Shown here piece by piece: positions 9,070 through 18,073 of a DNA stretch of 64,000 nucleotides. The notes below the pieces were generated by a model, which worked only from the letters and a program-made list of their open reading frames with translations, searched no databases and was not told the DNA's origin. Where the stretch lies: contig NC_014370.1 in NCBI RefSeq assembly GCF_000144405.1, positions 625,501 through 689,500 on the forward strand, given 5' to 3'. Both the position numbers and the translations under genes were made by a program. This DNA comes from Prevotella melaninogenica ATCC 25845. GTDB lineage: Bacteria; Bacteroidota; Bacteroidia; Bacteroidales; Bacteroidaceae. Every line of letters begins with the position of its first letter. The first letter of the stretch is position 1.

Positions 9070-10872
9070 CTATTCTTTACTCTCACGCTTACGATCATTA
9101 TGATCGAGTGTAATCTTGCGCATACGAATGTTCTTTGGAGTTACTTCAACATACTCGTTGCCCTTGATGTACTCAAGACATTCCTCAAGACTCATCTCGG
9201 TCTTAGGGATAACGCGTGCCTTCTCGTCAGAACCAGATGCACGGACGTTAGTCAACTGCTTTGCCTTCGTAACGTTGATAACGAGGTCATTGTCGTGAAC
9301 ATGCTCGCCAACAACCTGTCCGCCATAAACTTCCTCACCTGATTCGATGAAGAACTTACCACGATCCTGCAACTTATCGATAGCGTATGCATAGGCAGTA
9401 CCAGCTTCCAATGCAATCATTGAACCATTTGTACGACGTACGATTTCGCCCTTGAATGGTTGATAATCTTTGAAACGGTGTGCCATGATAGCTTCACCCT
9501 GGCTGGCTGTTAAGACGTTGGTACGCAGACCAATGATACCACGTGATGGTATTTCAAAGGTGATGTTCACACGCTCACCCTCAGCATCCATACCGAGAAG
9601 GTCACCCTTACGACGAGTCACCATATCAATCATCTTACTTGAGAAATCGGTTGGAACGTTGATTGTCAACTCCTCAATAGGCTCACACTTCTGACCATCA
9701 ATCTCCTTATAGATAACCTGTGGCTGACCAACCTGCAACTCATAGCCCTCGCGGCGCATTGTCTCAATGAGGACAGAGAGGTGAAGTACACCACGACCAC
9801 TAACAATCCACTTATCCATGGAGTCCTCCATCGGACGTACACGAAGTGCAAGGTTCTTCTCAAGTTCCTTATTCAGACGATCGCTAATGTGACGAGAGGT
9901 ACAGAACTTACCTTCTTTTCCGAAGAAAGGAGAGTCGTTGATGGTGAAGAGCATACTCATAGTTGGCTCATCAACAGCGATTGGTGGCAGTGGTTCTGGA
10001 TTCTCAAAATCAGCAATAGTATCTCCAATCTCAAACTTCTCCAAACCAATTACGGCACAAATGTCGCCTGAATCTACGGCATCAGTCTTCTTATGTCCCA
10101 TACCTTCAAAGGTATGAAGCTCTTTAATCTTAGTGCGTTCCTGTGTTCCGTCGCGGTGACAGATTGTGATATTCTGTCCATCCTTCAATGTTCCACGGTG
10201 TACACGACCAACGGCGATACGTCCGGTGTAGCTTGAATAGTCCAAAGATGTAATCAGCATCTGTGGTGTTCCTTCAATCTGCTTAGGAGCAGGGATTGCC
10301 TCAATAATGAGGTCGAGCAGATATTCAATATTATCTGTTGGCTTCTTCCAATCCTCGCTCATCCAGCCATTCTTAGCTGAACCATAGACAACAGGGAAGT
10401 TTAACTGATCTTCTGTAGCGTTAAGGTCGCACATGAGATCGAATACCATCTCATATACTTCTTCAGGACGACAGTTAGGTTTGTCTACCTTGTTAATAAC
10501 AACAACTGGTTTCAAACCAAGCTGAAGGGCCTTTTGTAGCACAAAACGTGTCTGTGGCATAGGACCTTCAAAAGCGTCTACGAGCAACAAACAGCCGTCT
10601 GCCATGTTCAATACACGCTCAACCTCACCACCGAAATCAGAGTGACCCGGCGTGTCGAGGATGTTGATTTTTACTCCTTTCCAATTAATACTTACATTCT
10701 TACTCAGAATTGTTATCCCTCGTTCGCGCTCCAAGTCATTAGAGTCGAGAACTTCTCCGCTGTTGTCTTGTCCGTCACGGAAAAGTTTTCCAGCGAGCAT
10801 CATCTTGTCAACCAAGGTTGTCTTACCGTGGTCTACGTGCGCAATAACTGCGATGTTACGAATATCTTGCAT
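9070..10872 (-). CDS. typA: Ribosome-associated translational GTPase TypA/BipA
   Basis: The 600-residue GTPase acts on the ribosome, helping large-subunit assembly and stress or low-temperature growth. The G1 motif [14 protein letters not shown] is at residues 10-23. The G2/switch region contains [13 protein letters not shown]3 is [12 protein letters not shown], and G4 is [12 protein letters not shown]. Domain II, the EF-G-like domain III and the BipA-specific C-terminal domain follow (e.g. [20 protein letters not shown]). Length matches the family. It is divergent from rpsO; a CAAAATTA element (10910-10917) gives a plausible -7 box on its strand. Confidence 0.97.
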   Translation of the reverse strand: MQDIRNIAVIAHVDHGKTTLVDKMMLAGKLFRDGQDNSGEVLDSNDLERERGITILSKNVSINWKGVKINILDTPGHSDFGGEVERVLNMADGCLLLVDAFEGPMPQTRFVLQKALQLGLKPVVVINKVDKPNCRPEEVYEMVFDLMCDLNATEDQLNFPVVYGSAKNGWMSEDWKKPTDNIEYLLDLIIEAIPAPKQIEGTPQMLITSLDYSSYTGRIAVGRVHRGTLKDGQNITICHRDGTQERTKIKELHTFEGMGHKKTDAVDSGDICAVIGLEKFEIGDTIADFENPEPLPPIAVDEPTMSMLFTINDSPFFGKEGKFCTSRHISDRLNKELEKNLALRVRPMEDSMDKWIVSGRGVLHLSVLIETMRREGYELQVGQPQVIYKEIDGQKCEPIEELTINVPTDFSSKMIDMVTRRKGDLLGMDAEGERVNITFEIPSRGIIGLRTNVLTASQGEAIMAHRFKDYQPFKGEIVRRTNGSMIALEAGTAYAYAIDKLQDRGKFFIESGEEVYGGQVVGEHVHDNDLVINVTKAKQLTNVRASGSDEKARVIPKTEMSLEECLEYIKGNEYVEVTPKNIRMRKITLDHNDRKRESKE

Positions 10873-10909
10873 TTAAATACCTTAAAAAGCTTACGCTAAA
10901 TTTATGCTG

Positions 10910-10917
10910 CAAAATTA
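10910..10917 (-). promoter_or_regulatory. typA promoter -7 element
   Basis: CAAAATTA is TAATTTTG on the minus strand, matching TAnnTTTG, 38 bp upstream of the typA start. No good -33 TTTG was seen at the expected distance. Confidence 0.45.
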
Positions 10918-10937
10918 CGAATAAAAAATGGAAAACG

Positions 10938-10968
10938 TTTGTGGTTCCAATAAAAAGTTGTAACTTTG
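10938..10968 (+). promoter_or_regulatory. rpsO promoter (Bacteroidota sigma-type)
   Basis: TTTG (10938-10941), 19 bp spacer, TAACTTTG (10961-10968) is a consensus match. It predicts a 5' leader of about 100 nt (10975-11076), unusually long for a 90-residue protein gene. S15 mRNAs in several phyla fold into an autoregulatory leader, so this leader may bind S15; I could not define its fold by eye. Confidence 0.75.
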
Positions 10969-11076
10969 CACAGCATTTTCGGAACGTCCGATGCATTTGA
11001 TGTCGTAACCCGTTGTGATTAAGGCGGCTAACGACGGAAAGATGTAATTGCAAATCACATTAATCAAAACAAAATT

Positions 11077-11352
11077 ATGTATTTAGACAAGACAAAGAAG
11101 GCAGAAATCTTCGCACAGTATGGTAAGGCACAGAGCACAACTGATACAGGTTCAGCTGAGAGCCAGATTGCTCTTTTCTCTTATCGTATCAAGCACTTGA
11201 CCGAGCACGTAAAGAAGAATCGCAAGGACTACGTTACAACTCGTTCATTGACACAGCTCGTTGGTAAGCGTCGTGCATTGCTCGATTACCTCTACGATCG
11301 CGACATTGAGCGCTACCGTGCAATCATCAAGGCTTTGGGTCTCCGTAAGTAA
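11077..11352 (+). CDS. rpsO: 30S ribosomal protein S15
   Basis: The 91-residue protein binds 16S rRNA at the h20-h22 junction in the central domain of the 30S subunit. Diagnostic S15 segments are DTGSAESQIALFSYRI, HLTEHVKKNRKDY and LVGKRRALLDYL. Length and position of the conserved His/Asp/Ser contacts fit. It is monocistronic, with a consensus promoter upstream and a strong terminator downstream. Confidence 0.98.
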   Translation: MYLDKTKKAEIFAQYGKAQSTTDTGSAESQIALFSYRIKHLTEHVKKNRKDYVTTRSLTQLVGKRRALLDYLYDRDIERYRAIIKALGLRK

Positions 11353-11373
11353 GATTTCTGAAAGCAAAAAAAT

Positions 11374-11430
11374 AAAAGGTAAGAAAGTTAAAGTTGGTTT
11401 ATCCATACTTTACTTTCTTACCTTTTTTCT
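11374..11430 (+). terminator. Intrinsic terminator of rpsO
   Basis: AAAAGGTAAGAAAGT (from 11374) pairs with ACTTTCTTACCTTTT (ending about 11427) across a loop of about 20 nt, followed by further T residues. A-rich on the other arm, it may act in both directions. Confidence 0.85.
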
Positions 11431-11559
11431 TTGTCTCCTGCTACTATTCTATTTGCTCTTAAGAGATAGTATTGTTTCCTTTTCTATTTTATCTCAATAT
11501 TCTAAGTATTAGTACGTCCGTGTAAGAGGGTTTTCTAAAAGCTTTTAGAGCTCTTGATT

Positions 11560-11805
11560 TTTCTTTACATTATCTCCCGATGGCATAGTAGCATAATAGT
11601 AAAAAACAGTCTTTTTATGCACCTTTGTAACTCTTTTATATTGAGGATGTTACAGGAATAGTTTGCAAAAGGTGCTTAATAGGCTTGCAAAAGGGCGTTA
11701 ATAAGACTTCAAAAGGGCACCTTTTAGAAGCCAAAAGGGCGTTAATTCGAGTCCAATTAAGCCTTAATAAAAATCGAAGCGGTGAAAAATATTTACAAAG
11801 AGGCT
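11560..11805 (+). repeat. Family A element, copy 2 (five 22-bp units)
   Basis: Units lie at 11666-11687, 11688-11709, 11710-11731, 11732-11753 and 11754-11775, all exactly 22 bp. This copy is mosaic: unit 3 ends AGAAGC rather than GCAAGT, and units 4 and 5 are CAAAAGGGCGTTAATT and CAATTAAGCCTTAAT types. An ATTTACAAAG box follows (about 11790-11800). It lies in the convergent gap 11353-11952 between rpsO and the C10 peptidase; from 11431 to 11560 no feature was recognised. Confidence 0.82.
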
Positions 11806-11834
11806 GGTAATTACGGTATGATTTGCCTTAACAG

Positions 11835-11880
11835 AAAATCGGTCATCGCATATTATGAGATAATACACAATGACCGACTT
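11835..11880 (-). terminator. Terminator-like hairpin downstream of the C10 peptidase gene
   Basis: TCGGTCAT (11839-11846) pairs perfectly with ATGACCGA (11870-11877). AAAA at 11835-11838 gives a short T-run on the minus strand. Confidence 0.6.
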
Positions 11881-11952
11881 GGCTTTTAATCTTTTTATTG
11901 GAGTTTGAAAACTCAATATTATCCGTATTTGTTATACAGATAGACTCTTTTC

Positions 11953-14388
11953 CTATTTCTTAATCACTTTCTTACCATCAATGATATAGATGCCTGCAGG
12001 GAGCTCCTCCCAAGGCTGTGATAGGCGAAGCCCTTGCAAGGTAAAGATGTTCAGTGCTCTGCTCTGCTTGGTTTTAAGCAAGTTAATACCATTAGGTCTC
12101 AACTCATCAACCGTAGAGAATGTGTTGCGTAACACATTTGGATTCCAAATGTCTTCTCGTTTTCCATCTCTTTCAACCTCAATGTGTATCTCGTATGAAT
12201 GATTAGCCTCTAATTGAGAAGCAGCAAAGGTGATACGTGTTTGGGCTGCATTGTTGTCTGCATCACATGGAAGATAGACATTATTGATGGTACCCAAGTC
12301 TATCCACTTGTTACTTGTCAAATCGAGTAGACGATAATGAATTGGACCGCGGTAGCCATTTCTAATCTGATAGCCAGATACTTTAGAATGTACTTGCAGA
12401 CTGATATTCTTTATCTTATTAAGTTGGAAGGTGCTGTAATTGGCGTATTCACCATCCGCATAGTAGTCGAGGAAAGTTAATTCGATATTTCCATTATTGA
12501 CATAAGGTATTACTTCGATTTCGAAAGGCTCTTTCATGTCAATAGGTATCTCTACTTCAGTTCCTTTTCTATTGGCTTTTATTGATAGTTTGACGTCATA
12601 TTTACCTCTTGGAAGATTCCCTAAACTTGGTTTGTTGTAATATAATGGAAGCATATTAATGACAAAGGTGGTTCGTCCAAGACGTTGTGCAACAACGTTT
12701 GGAGTAAGAAGATAACCATTATATTCTTTCTTTGTCTCTTGATTTGTAAGTGTCATCACAAGTTCGCCACGCACCTCTTCACGTCCAGGGTTATACATCG
12801 TGAAACTGAATGCACCTTTAAATCCAGAACCTTCATAGTAGGGTGCAAGTAGGCTTGGAGCCTTTTCAATAACAACTACATCCTTTGGGTTGTTTGTATT
12901 GAGCTGTACTGCATTTGGAGTGAGTTTTACTTCTACCTCATTGGCGTGATTGATTGGCTTCCAGTCGCCATGTTCCTTTGTCTTGGTATCGAGCATCTCA
13001 GAGAATACTGGTACCAAACGGTAGTTTCCGTCAGCAATACCCTTAAAGTTAATATCAGCAACATCAAATGACATGGAAGTAAAGATAGATGCCCATGTTT
13101 GGTCGCCAGCAGTTGAATCAAAGATTTTTACTCGTTCGTTCTTCTCATTATAGAGGGCAAGTGCAACCTTCCCAGTGAATACACCAAGTTCACCTTTAAC
13201 TGAACTATATGAGCCTAACCTCTCAATCTTTGCACTGAAACTTTCAGAGCGGTTTGCTTCAGTCTTGTCAATAGTGAGCGATGTGGTGGTTCTTGCATCT
13301 AATCCGCGTTCTATATCCTTAAAAGGAACAGCCTTGCCGTCATTAGGATGGGCAAAGACAACTGAGATGTCATCCCAGAATGTTCCGCTATTGAGGGCAA
13401 AGCCTGAAACATTAAGGGTAACTATGTTGATATCGAAGTATCCGTCGTTTTCGCCTCCCCAGCCCCAGTTGGTGTGAATGAGCCCCTGCTCATCATAGCC
13501 ATCATAAACAAAGGCATGAGGTCCACCTACTACTAAGACTGGATATCCATCTGAGATTTCTTGCATCACCTCATTGAGGAAGTCATTGGCAGGAAGGAAG
13601 TTTTTGTCAAGATAACGTACGGTATAGTCGAACTTGTCGCGAAGTGCATTGCAGGCACGCTGTAAATTTGAGTCACTTCCTTTAATATAGTATCTCATAT
13701 GGACAGCCTTACCAATATCATACATCAACACGCCAACGGCTTGTCGAGATTGTTCTGCTCTCATCTCATTAGTCGTGTTCTTCATTTCATCCCACCAATA
13801 AGTAGCGCTTTTCTTAGCATCATCACCTGTTGATGCAATATAATCTTGTGGTCGATTCTTAGGCCATTTGTTGTAGAACATCACCTGTGCTGTGGCTGTT
13901 GCAACACAACCTGTAGGTGTATGCTGACCATTACTTAGTGGGGTGTACTTATTGAAAGGGTCATACTGGCTCCACTTACAAGTAAGCAGGGGTTCTACCT
14001 TTCGTTTGATAGGACGCTGTGGGGTAGTAGTTGTAGCTTTAGAACGCACCTCCTTTACAACACGTTCATATTCCTTTAAGAACAGTTTGAAGTATGGAGG
14101 CTGATCGTTGGGATTTTCTGTCATCTTATCTCCATAACCCACGAGCTCGTTGAGTTTACTTTCTCCAGAAATAATAACGAATTTCTTGTCGTTTGGATTA
14201 GTAAAGATGTAATAGGCTGGTTGCTCATTAGCTTGTGATGAGCGGGTTTTTGGAGTATCGTTCGATAGTTTTGGGTTGTTGATGTATTTAGTTGCAATAC
14301 TCAAAGCGCGTGCTTTGGTGATGGGTTCTGCGTTAGCAAATAGAATGTTTGTGAACGCAGTTAGTACTAATAATAAAGTTCTTTTCAT
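11953..14388 (-). CDS. Secreted C10-family cysteine peptidase (streptopain/interpain-like)
   Basis: The 811-residue exported protease precursor has a signal peptide (MKRTLLLVLTAFTNILFANA) followed by a Spi-type prodomain (EPITKARALSIATKYINN). The catalytic Cys161 is in TPTGCVATATAQVMFYNKWP and His291 in VLVVGGPHAFVYDGYD, with the Trp-rich INTNWGWGG-like segment after it. After about residue 370 come beta-rich modules. The C-terminus (LPAGIYIIDGKKVIKK) resembles the sorting tail of Bacteroidota secreted proteins. Relatives include streptococcal SpeB and Prevotella interpains, which degrade host proteins. It is monocistronic, with folK 113 bp upstream on the same strand. Confidence 0.92.
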   Translation of the reverse strand: MKRTLLLVLTAFTNILFANAEPITKARALSIATKYINNPKLSNDTPKTRSSQANEQPAYYIFTNPNDKKFVIISGESKLNELVGYGDKMTENPNDQPPYFKLFLKEYERVVKEVRSKATTTTPQRPIKRKVEPLLTCKWSQYDPFNKYTPLSNGQHTPTGCVATATAQVMFYNKWPKNRPQDYIASTGDDAKKSATYWWDEMKNTTNEMRAEQSRQAVGVLMYDIGKAVHMRYYIKGSDSNLQRACNALRDKFDYTVRYLDKNFLPANDFLNEVMQEISDGYPVLVVGGPHAFVYDGYDEQGLIHTNWGWGGENDGYFDINIVTLNVSGFALNSGTFWDDISVVFAHPNDGKAVPFKDIERGLDARTTTSLTIDKTEANRSESFSAKIERLGSYSSVKGELGVFTGKVALALYNEKNERVKIFDSTAGDQTWASIFTSMSFDVADINFKGIADGNYRLVPVFSEMLDTKTKEHGDWKPINHANEVEVKLTPNAVQLNTNNPKDVVVIEKAPSLLAPYYEGSGFKGAFSFTMYNPGREEVRGELVMTLTNQETKKEYNGYLLTPNVVAQRLGRTTFVINMLPLYYNKPSLGNLPRGKYDVKLSIKANRKGTEVEIPIDMKEPFEIEVIPYVNNGNIELTFLDYYADGEYANYSTFQLNKIKNISLQVHSKVSGYQIRNGYRGPIHYRLLDLTSNKWIDLGTINNVYLPCDADNNAAQTRITFAASQLEANHSYEIHIEVERDGKREDIWNPNVLRNTFSTVDELRPNGINLLKTKQSRALNIFTLQGLRLSQPWEELPAGIYIIDGKKVIKK

Positions 14389-14501
14389 TTGTTTATCTTA
14401 TTAGTCAATTATATTGGTTTGTTATATTTTATGTCAGGGTTGTATAAGTTTGAGAACACTTAAAACAAATAGATTTAGTTTATTTTATGACTTGAGGCAG
14501 T

Positions 14502-14912
14502 CTAATCCTCCCATATCTCCTTTAAAGGAAGCATAACAAATTCACGCTCTTCCATAAGAGGGTGGGGAATGATAAGGTCTGGTTCATTGATATTTAGCTT
14601 GTCGTAAAGCAGGATGTCAATATCTATGATGCGGTCTGTATATTGTGCATTGATAGACTTTTTTACTCGTCCCATCTCTATTTCTATGGCTTGAGTAGTC
14701 TCTAATAACTGTCGGGGAGCAAGCGATGTGGAGACACATACACAGGCATTGAGGAAGAGATTAGGACTCTCAAACCCCCAAGGCTCCGTTTCATGAAAAG
14801 AAGATTGGCGCAAAACTGTGCCAATCTTTTTTTCTATCAATGCTATCGCCTCGTGCATAATAGCCTTTCTATTGCCAAGATTTGTGCCGAGGGATAAATA
14901 AACTATGTGCAT
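14502..14912 (-). CDS. folK: 2-amino-4-hydroxy-6-hydroxymethyldihydropteridine pyrophosphokinase
   Basis: FolK transfers pyrophosphate from ATP to 6-hydroxymethyl-dihydropterin in folate synthesis. The start MHIVYLSLGTNLGNR is typical, as are FHETEPWGFESPNLFLNA and the ATP/Mg segment DRIIDIDILLYD with IPHPLMEEREFVMLPL. At 136 residues it is slightly shorter than E. coli FolK (159). It is the last gene of the ftsX-DUF3098-uppP-truB-queA-folK run, 1 bp from queA. Confidence 0.94.
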   Translation of the reverse strand: MHIVYLSLGTNLGNRKAIMHEAIALIEKKIGTVLRQSSFHETEPWGFESPNLFLNACVCVSTSLAPRQLLETTQAIEIEMGRVKKSINAQYTDRIIDIDILLYDKLNINEPDLIIPHPLMEEREFVMLPLKEIWED

Positions 14913-14913
14913 A

Positions 14914-16098
14914 TTAATCGTTGAGAATCAACAATGAGTCGCCGAAGCAACCAAACATATAACCATTCTTTACCGCTTTGTCATATGCTTCCATCACAAG
15001 ATCATAACCTCCGAAGGCTGCTGTTTCCATCAATAAGGTTGAATATGGGTGATAGAAATTAACCAACATAGAGTCAGCAAAGCCAAAGTTGTATGGAGGG
15101 AAGATAAATTCATTGGTCCAACCATCGTACTCTTTCAACATACCATCTGTACCAACGGCTGTCTCTGTAGCCTTAACAACACTTGCACCGACGGCACAAA
15201 GGCGATGTCCTGCCTGTTTAGCACCATTGGCAATACGACAAGCATCAGCATTGATGTGCATCTCTTCAGAATCCATCTTGTGCTTTGTAAGGTCTTCTAC
15301 TTCAATGTCATGGAAGTTACCTAAGCCACAGTGCAAGGTGATGAATGCTTTCTTGATTCCCTTAATATCCATCATCTTCATCATGTGTTCAGAGAAGTGG
15401 ATGTTTGTGCCTGGTGCAGAGACTGCGCCTTCGTTCTTTGCAAAGACTGACTGGAAGTGTTCCATGTCGTCAGCTGTTGCGTGTGCAAACTCTTCTCCGT
15501 CCTCCTTTGGACGATTGTCAATGATATAACGTGGTAATGGAGCTTCACCCAATGCAAACAACTCACGCTTAAATTCATCGTGAGGACAGTCATAAAGGAA
15601 ACGAAGTGTGCGACCACGAGAAGTCGTATTGTCAATAACCTCAGCCACCATTGTGCCAGACTCGTCAAAGAAAAGCTTGTTTCCGATACGAATCTTACGT
15701 GCAGGCTCAACCAATACGTCCCAAAGACGCATCTCCTGATTCAACTCACGAAGGAGGAATACCTCAATCTTAGCATCAGTCTTCTCCTTTGTTCCATACA
15801 GACGAGCTGGGAAAACCTTAGTGTCATTGAAGATAAAAGCATCGCCCTCATCGAAGTAATTGAACACATCTTTGAAGCGGATGTAGTCTTCTTCCTTAGG
15901 TTCACCATTGATCTCACCCTTAAACATGTCAATCTTTCCTGACTTACGGTGTAACACCATCAGTCTACCTTCGTCACGACGTGTAACAGTAAAGGTCTGT
16001 GTACTGCCGTCAGTACGAGTCAATACACGTTCAGATGAATGTGGATATAAGGCTACCTGCTCTTTTGGTAGGTTGAATTTAAACTGTGAAAGCTTCAT
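14914..16098 (-). CDS. queA: S-adenosylmethionine:tRNA ribosyltransferase-isomerase
   Basis: QueA adds the epoxycyclopentane ring, from SAM ribose, to preQ1-modified tRNA in queuosine synthesis. The start MKLSQFKFNLPKEQVALYP is the classic QueA N-terminus. FIFNDTKVFPARLYGTKE, LGEAPLPRYI and the HxTLHxGLGTF equivalent FITLHCGLGNFHDIEVEDL are present, as is the C-terminal FYHPYSTLLMETAAFGG. At 394 residues it is a little longer than E. coli QueA (356). It is flanked tightly by truB and folK. Confidence 0.95.
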   Translation of the reverse strand: MKLSQFKFNLPKEQVALYPHSSERVLTRTDGSTQTFTVTRRDEGRLMVLHRKSGKIDMFKGEINGEPKEEDYIRFKDVFNYFDEGDAFIFNDTKVFPARLYGTKEKTDAKIEVFLLRELNQEMRLWDVLVEPARKIRIGNKLFFDESGTMVAEVIDNTTSRGRTLRFLYDCPHDEFKRELFALGEAPLPRYIIDNRPKEDGEEFAHATADDMEHFQSVFAKNEGAVSAPGTNIHFSEHMMKMMDIKGIKKAFITLHCGLGNFHDIEVEDLTKHKMDSEEMHINADACRIANGAKQAGHRLCAVGASVVKATETAVGTDGMLKEYDGWTNEFIFPPYNFGFADSMLVNFYHPYSTLLMETAAFGGYDLVMEAYDKAVKNGYMFGCFGDSLLILND

Positions 16099-16119
16099 AT
16101 TTATTTATTGGGGAGTTTA

Positions 16120-16818
16120 TTATTTTTCTATTGTTTGTTGCTGAAGCCATGCTTCAAACTGGTCATAATTGACGCAGTCTTCCACTCTTACGTCTCCAAC
16201 ACGTGTGCGGCGCAATGCTGTAAGATAGGCTCCGCTATTCACTGCTCGTCCAAGGTCGCGTGCTAATGCACGGATATAAGTACCTTTACCGCAGACGACA
16301 CGGATTGATAATTGCATCTTCTCTGCATCGAAGTCTACTACTTCTATCTCATCAATGCGAATGTTCTTAGGTTTTAACGTAACATCCTTACCTTTTCTTC
16401 GATAGTCGAAAGCACGCTTACCATCCACCTTTACAGCACTGTAAGTTGGTGGAATCTGCTCGATATTACCCACAAACTGAGGAAGTGTAGCGTCTATCAG
16501 TTCCATTGTAATATGCTCAGTTGGGAATGTTTCATTCACCTCATGCTCCATATCGTAGCTTGGTGTGGTTGCTCCCAACTGTAGGGTCGCTGTATATTCC
16601 TTTGTATGTGTCTGCAAGGTTTCAATCTGTTTTGTCATCTTACCCGTAGCAAGGATGAGTACTCCTGTAGCCAAAGGGTCTAAAGTACCTGCATGACCAA
16701 TCTTTACTTTTCCGTCATTCGCCTGTGTACAAAGGTAGCGTACGTGCGCTAATGCCTTGAAACTGGTGATTCCGTAGGGCTTGTCGATAGGGATGATTAC
16801 TCCTTCTTTGAAGTTCAT
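16120..16818 (-). CDS. truB: tRNA pseudouridine(55) synthase
   Basis: TruB isomerises U55 to pseudouridine in the T-arm of tRNAs. The catalytic motif GHAGTLDPLATGVLILATGK contains the active Asp. The N-terminal IPIDKPYGITSFKAL and the RNA-contact IPPTYSAVKVDGKRAFDYRR are typical, as is VVCGKGTYIRALARDLG. At 232 residues it lacks the C-terminal PUA domain of E. coli TruB (314), as expected for Bacteroidota. It lies 21 bp from uppP upstream. Confidence 0.95.
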   Translation of the reverse strand: MNFKEGVIIPIDKPYGITSFKALAHVRYLCTQANDGKVKIGHAGTLDPLATGVLILATGKMTKQIETLQTHTKEYTATLQLGATTPSYDMEHEVNETFPTEHITMELIDATLPQFVGNIEQIPPTYSAVKVDGKRAFDYRRKGKDVTLKPKNIRIDEIEVVDFDAEKMQLSIRVVCGKGTYIRALARDLGRAVNSGAYLTALRRTRVGDVRVEDCVNYDQFEAWLQQQTIEK

Positions 16819-16839
16819 TAGGGCAATAAGTATATAAGA

Positions 16840-17700
16840 TTAGTCAACCATATTCAGTGGAATATCACAGAGCAGCATTATAATAATGATAACGCCAACG
16901 ATGATACGATACCAACCGAACCACTTGAAACCATATTTTGCAAGGAAACTTACAAACCATTTCATTGCCAATAGCGCAACGATAAATGATATAACACAGC
17001 CTACAGCGAGCATTATAAGGTTATGAGCAGACGCCCATGTGCTGTCACCTTTTAATAAATCAAGTAGGTCGAGCAGTGTTGCACCAGCCATAGTAGGTAC
17101 TGCAAGGAAGAATGAGAACTCTGCTGCACGCTTACGTGTCAATCCGTTTGCCATACCGCCAACGATAGTAGCCATAGATCGGCTTGTGCCAGGGATAACC
17201 GATAGGCACTGGAAAAGACCAATGCTAAAGGCACGCTTTTCTGTTACTTGATTCTCTTCTTTTCCCTTATTGAACAGTTTATCACAATAAAGCATGAAGA
17301 TACCACCCACAACGAGCATTATTGCTACAACCCAAACTGAGTCGAGCAGCCAGTCAAGTAAACCACTTTTCTTAGCTGCTAAGCCAATGATAACAGCTGG
17401 TAGGACACCAATGAACAATAACCAGTAGAAGCGGATTGGATGAATAATCTTCTTGAAAGTACAAGTTTCATCAGCAGGTACAGGTGTATGGTCAATCTGG
17501 AAAAAGCGCTTCCAATATAAGCATACGACAGAGAGGATAGCACCAAACTGTATGATGAAGGTAAAGGCATGTACAAACTCGTCACCTGATGGTACACCTA
17601 AAAGATTTTGTGTAATAATCATGTGACCCGTAGATGACACGGGAAGGAACTCCGTCAGTCCTTCGACAATGGAGATAATAATCGTTTGTAAAAGTGTCAT
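16840..17700 (-). CDS. uppP: Undecaprenyl-diphosphatase (BacA family)
   Basis: This integral membrane enzyme removes a phosphate from undecaprenyl pyrophosphate, recycling the lipid carrier for peptidoglycan and O-antigen. The two active-site regions are clear: EGLTEFLPVSSTGHMIITQ at residues 13-31 and CLSVIPGTSRSMATIVGG near residue 170. It has several hydrophobic helices, and at 286 residues it is near the usual 270. Its ATG overlaps the DUF3098 stop by one base (TAATG), indicating translational coupling. Confidence 0.96.
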   Translation of the reverse strand: MTLLQTIIISIVEGLTEFLPVSSTGHMIITQNLLGVPSGDEFVHAFTFIIQFGAILSVVCLYWKRFFQIDHTPVPADETCTFKKIIHPIRFYWLLFIGVLPAVIIGLAAKKSGLLDWLLDSVWVVAIMLVVGGIFMLYCDKLFNKGKEENQVTEKRAFSIGLFQCLSVIPGTSRSMATIVGGMANGLTRKRAAEFSFFLAVPTMAGATLLDLLDLLKGDSTWASAHNLIMLAVGCVISFIVALLAMKWFVSFLAKYGFKWFGWYRIIVGVIIIIMLLCDIPLNMVD

Positions 17701-17942
17701 TATTCCTCCACTTCTTTAGTTTCTTTCGGCTGATAGAGGATAGCACCAATGATAGAGATAAAACCAATAAAGGTAACAATAGGTGCAATCGTGATATGGC
17801 GTGCACTAAAGATGTCTGGATCAAATACGGTTTCAGTAGATGTTCCACCACTCATAAGGATAAAGCCGAGAATAACAACGGCTACACCTATAGCCAACAA
17901 AATAAAGTTGGTCTTACCAAAAGCTAAATTTCTTTTGTCCAT
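17700..17942 (-). CDS. Small two-helix membrane protein (DUF3098)
   Basis: The 80-residue membrane protein has two hydrophobic helices (FILLAIGVAVVILGFILMSG and TIAPIVTFIGFISIIGAIL) separated by a polar loop with TETVFDPDIFSARH. The F-G-K-x-N-F start plus FDPDIFSARHI segment fits DUF3098, found almost only in Bacteroidota between ftsX and uppP. Function is unknown; the position suggests a cell-envelope role with either neighbour. The stop overlaps the uppP start. Confidence 0.85.
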   Translation of the reverse strand: MDKRNLAFGKTNFILLAIGVAVVILGFILMSGGTSTETVFDPDIFSARHITIAPIVTFIGFISIIGAILYQPKETKEVEE

Positions 17943-18073
17943 ATTCTATTTTTGAAGAGTTCAAGGGGCTGAGATTGAGAAGTTAAAAAGATGAGTTGGA
18001 ATAATGAGTTTTTCTCTTTTCCATCTATAAGAAACTTTTACTCTCTTATCTTTTCCTCTTTTTACGGTTCCTT

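Noticed and set aside
11261-11512. Small frame overlapping the end of rpsO
   Set aside because: Its second half is the terminator and T-rich tail; no similarity to any family and no start signal.
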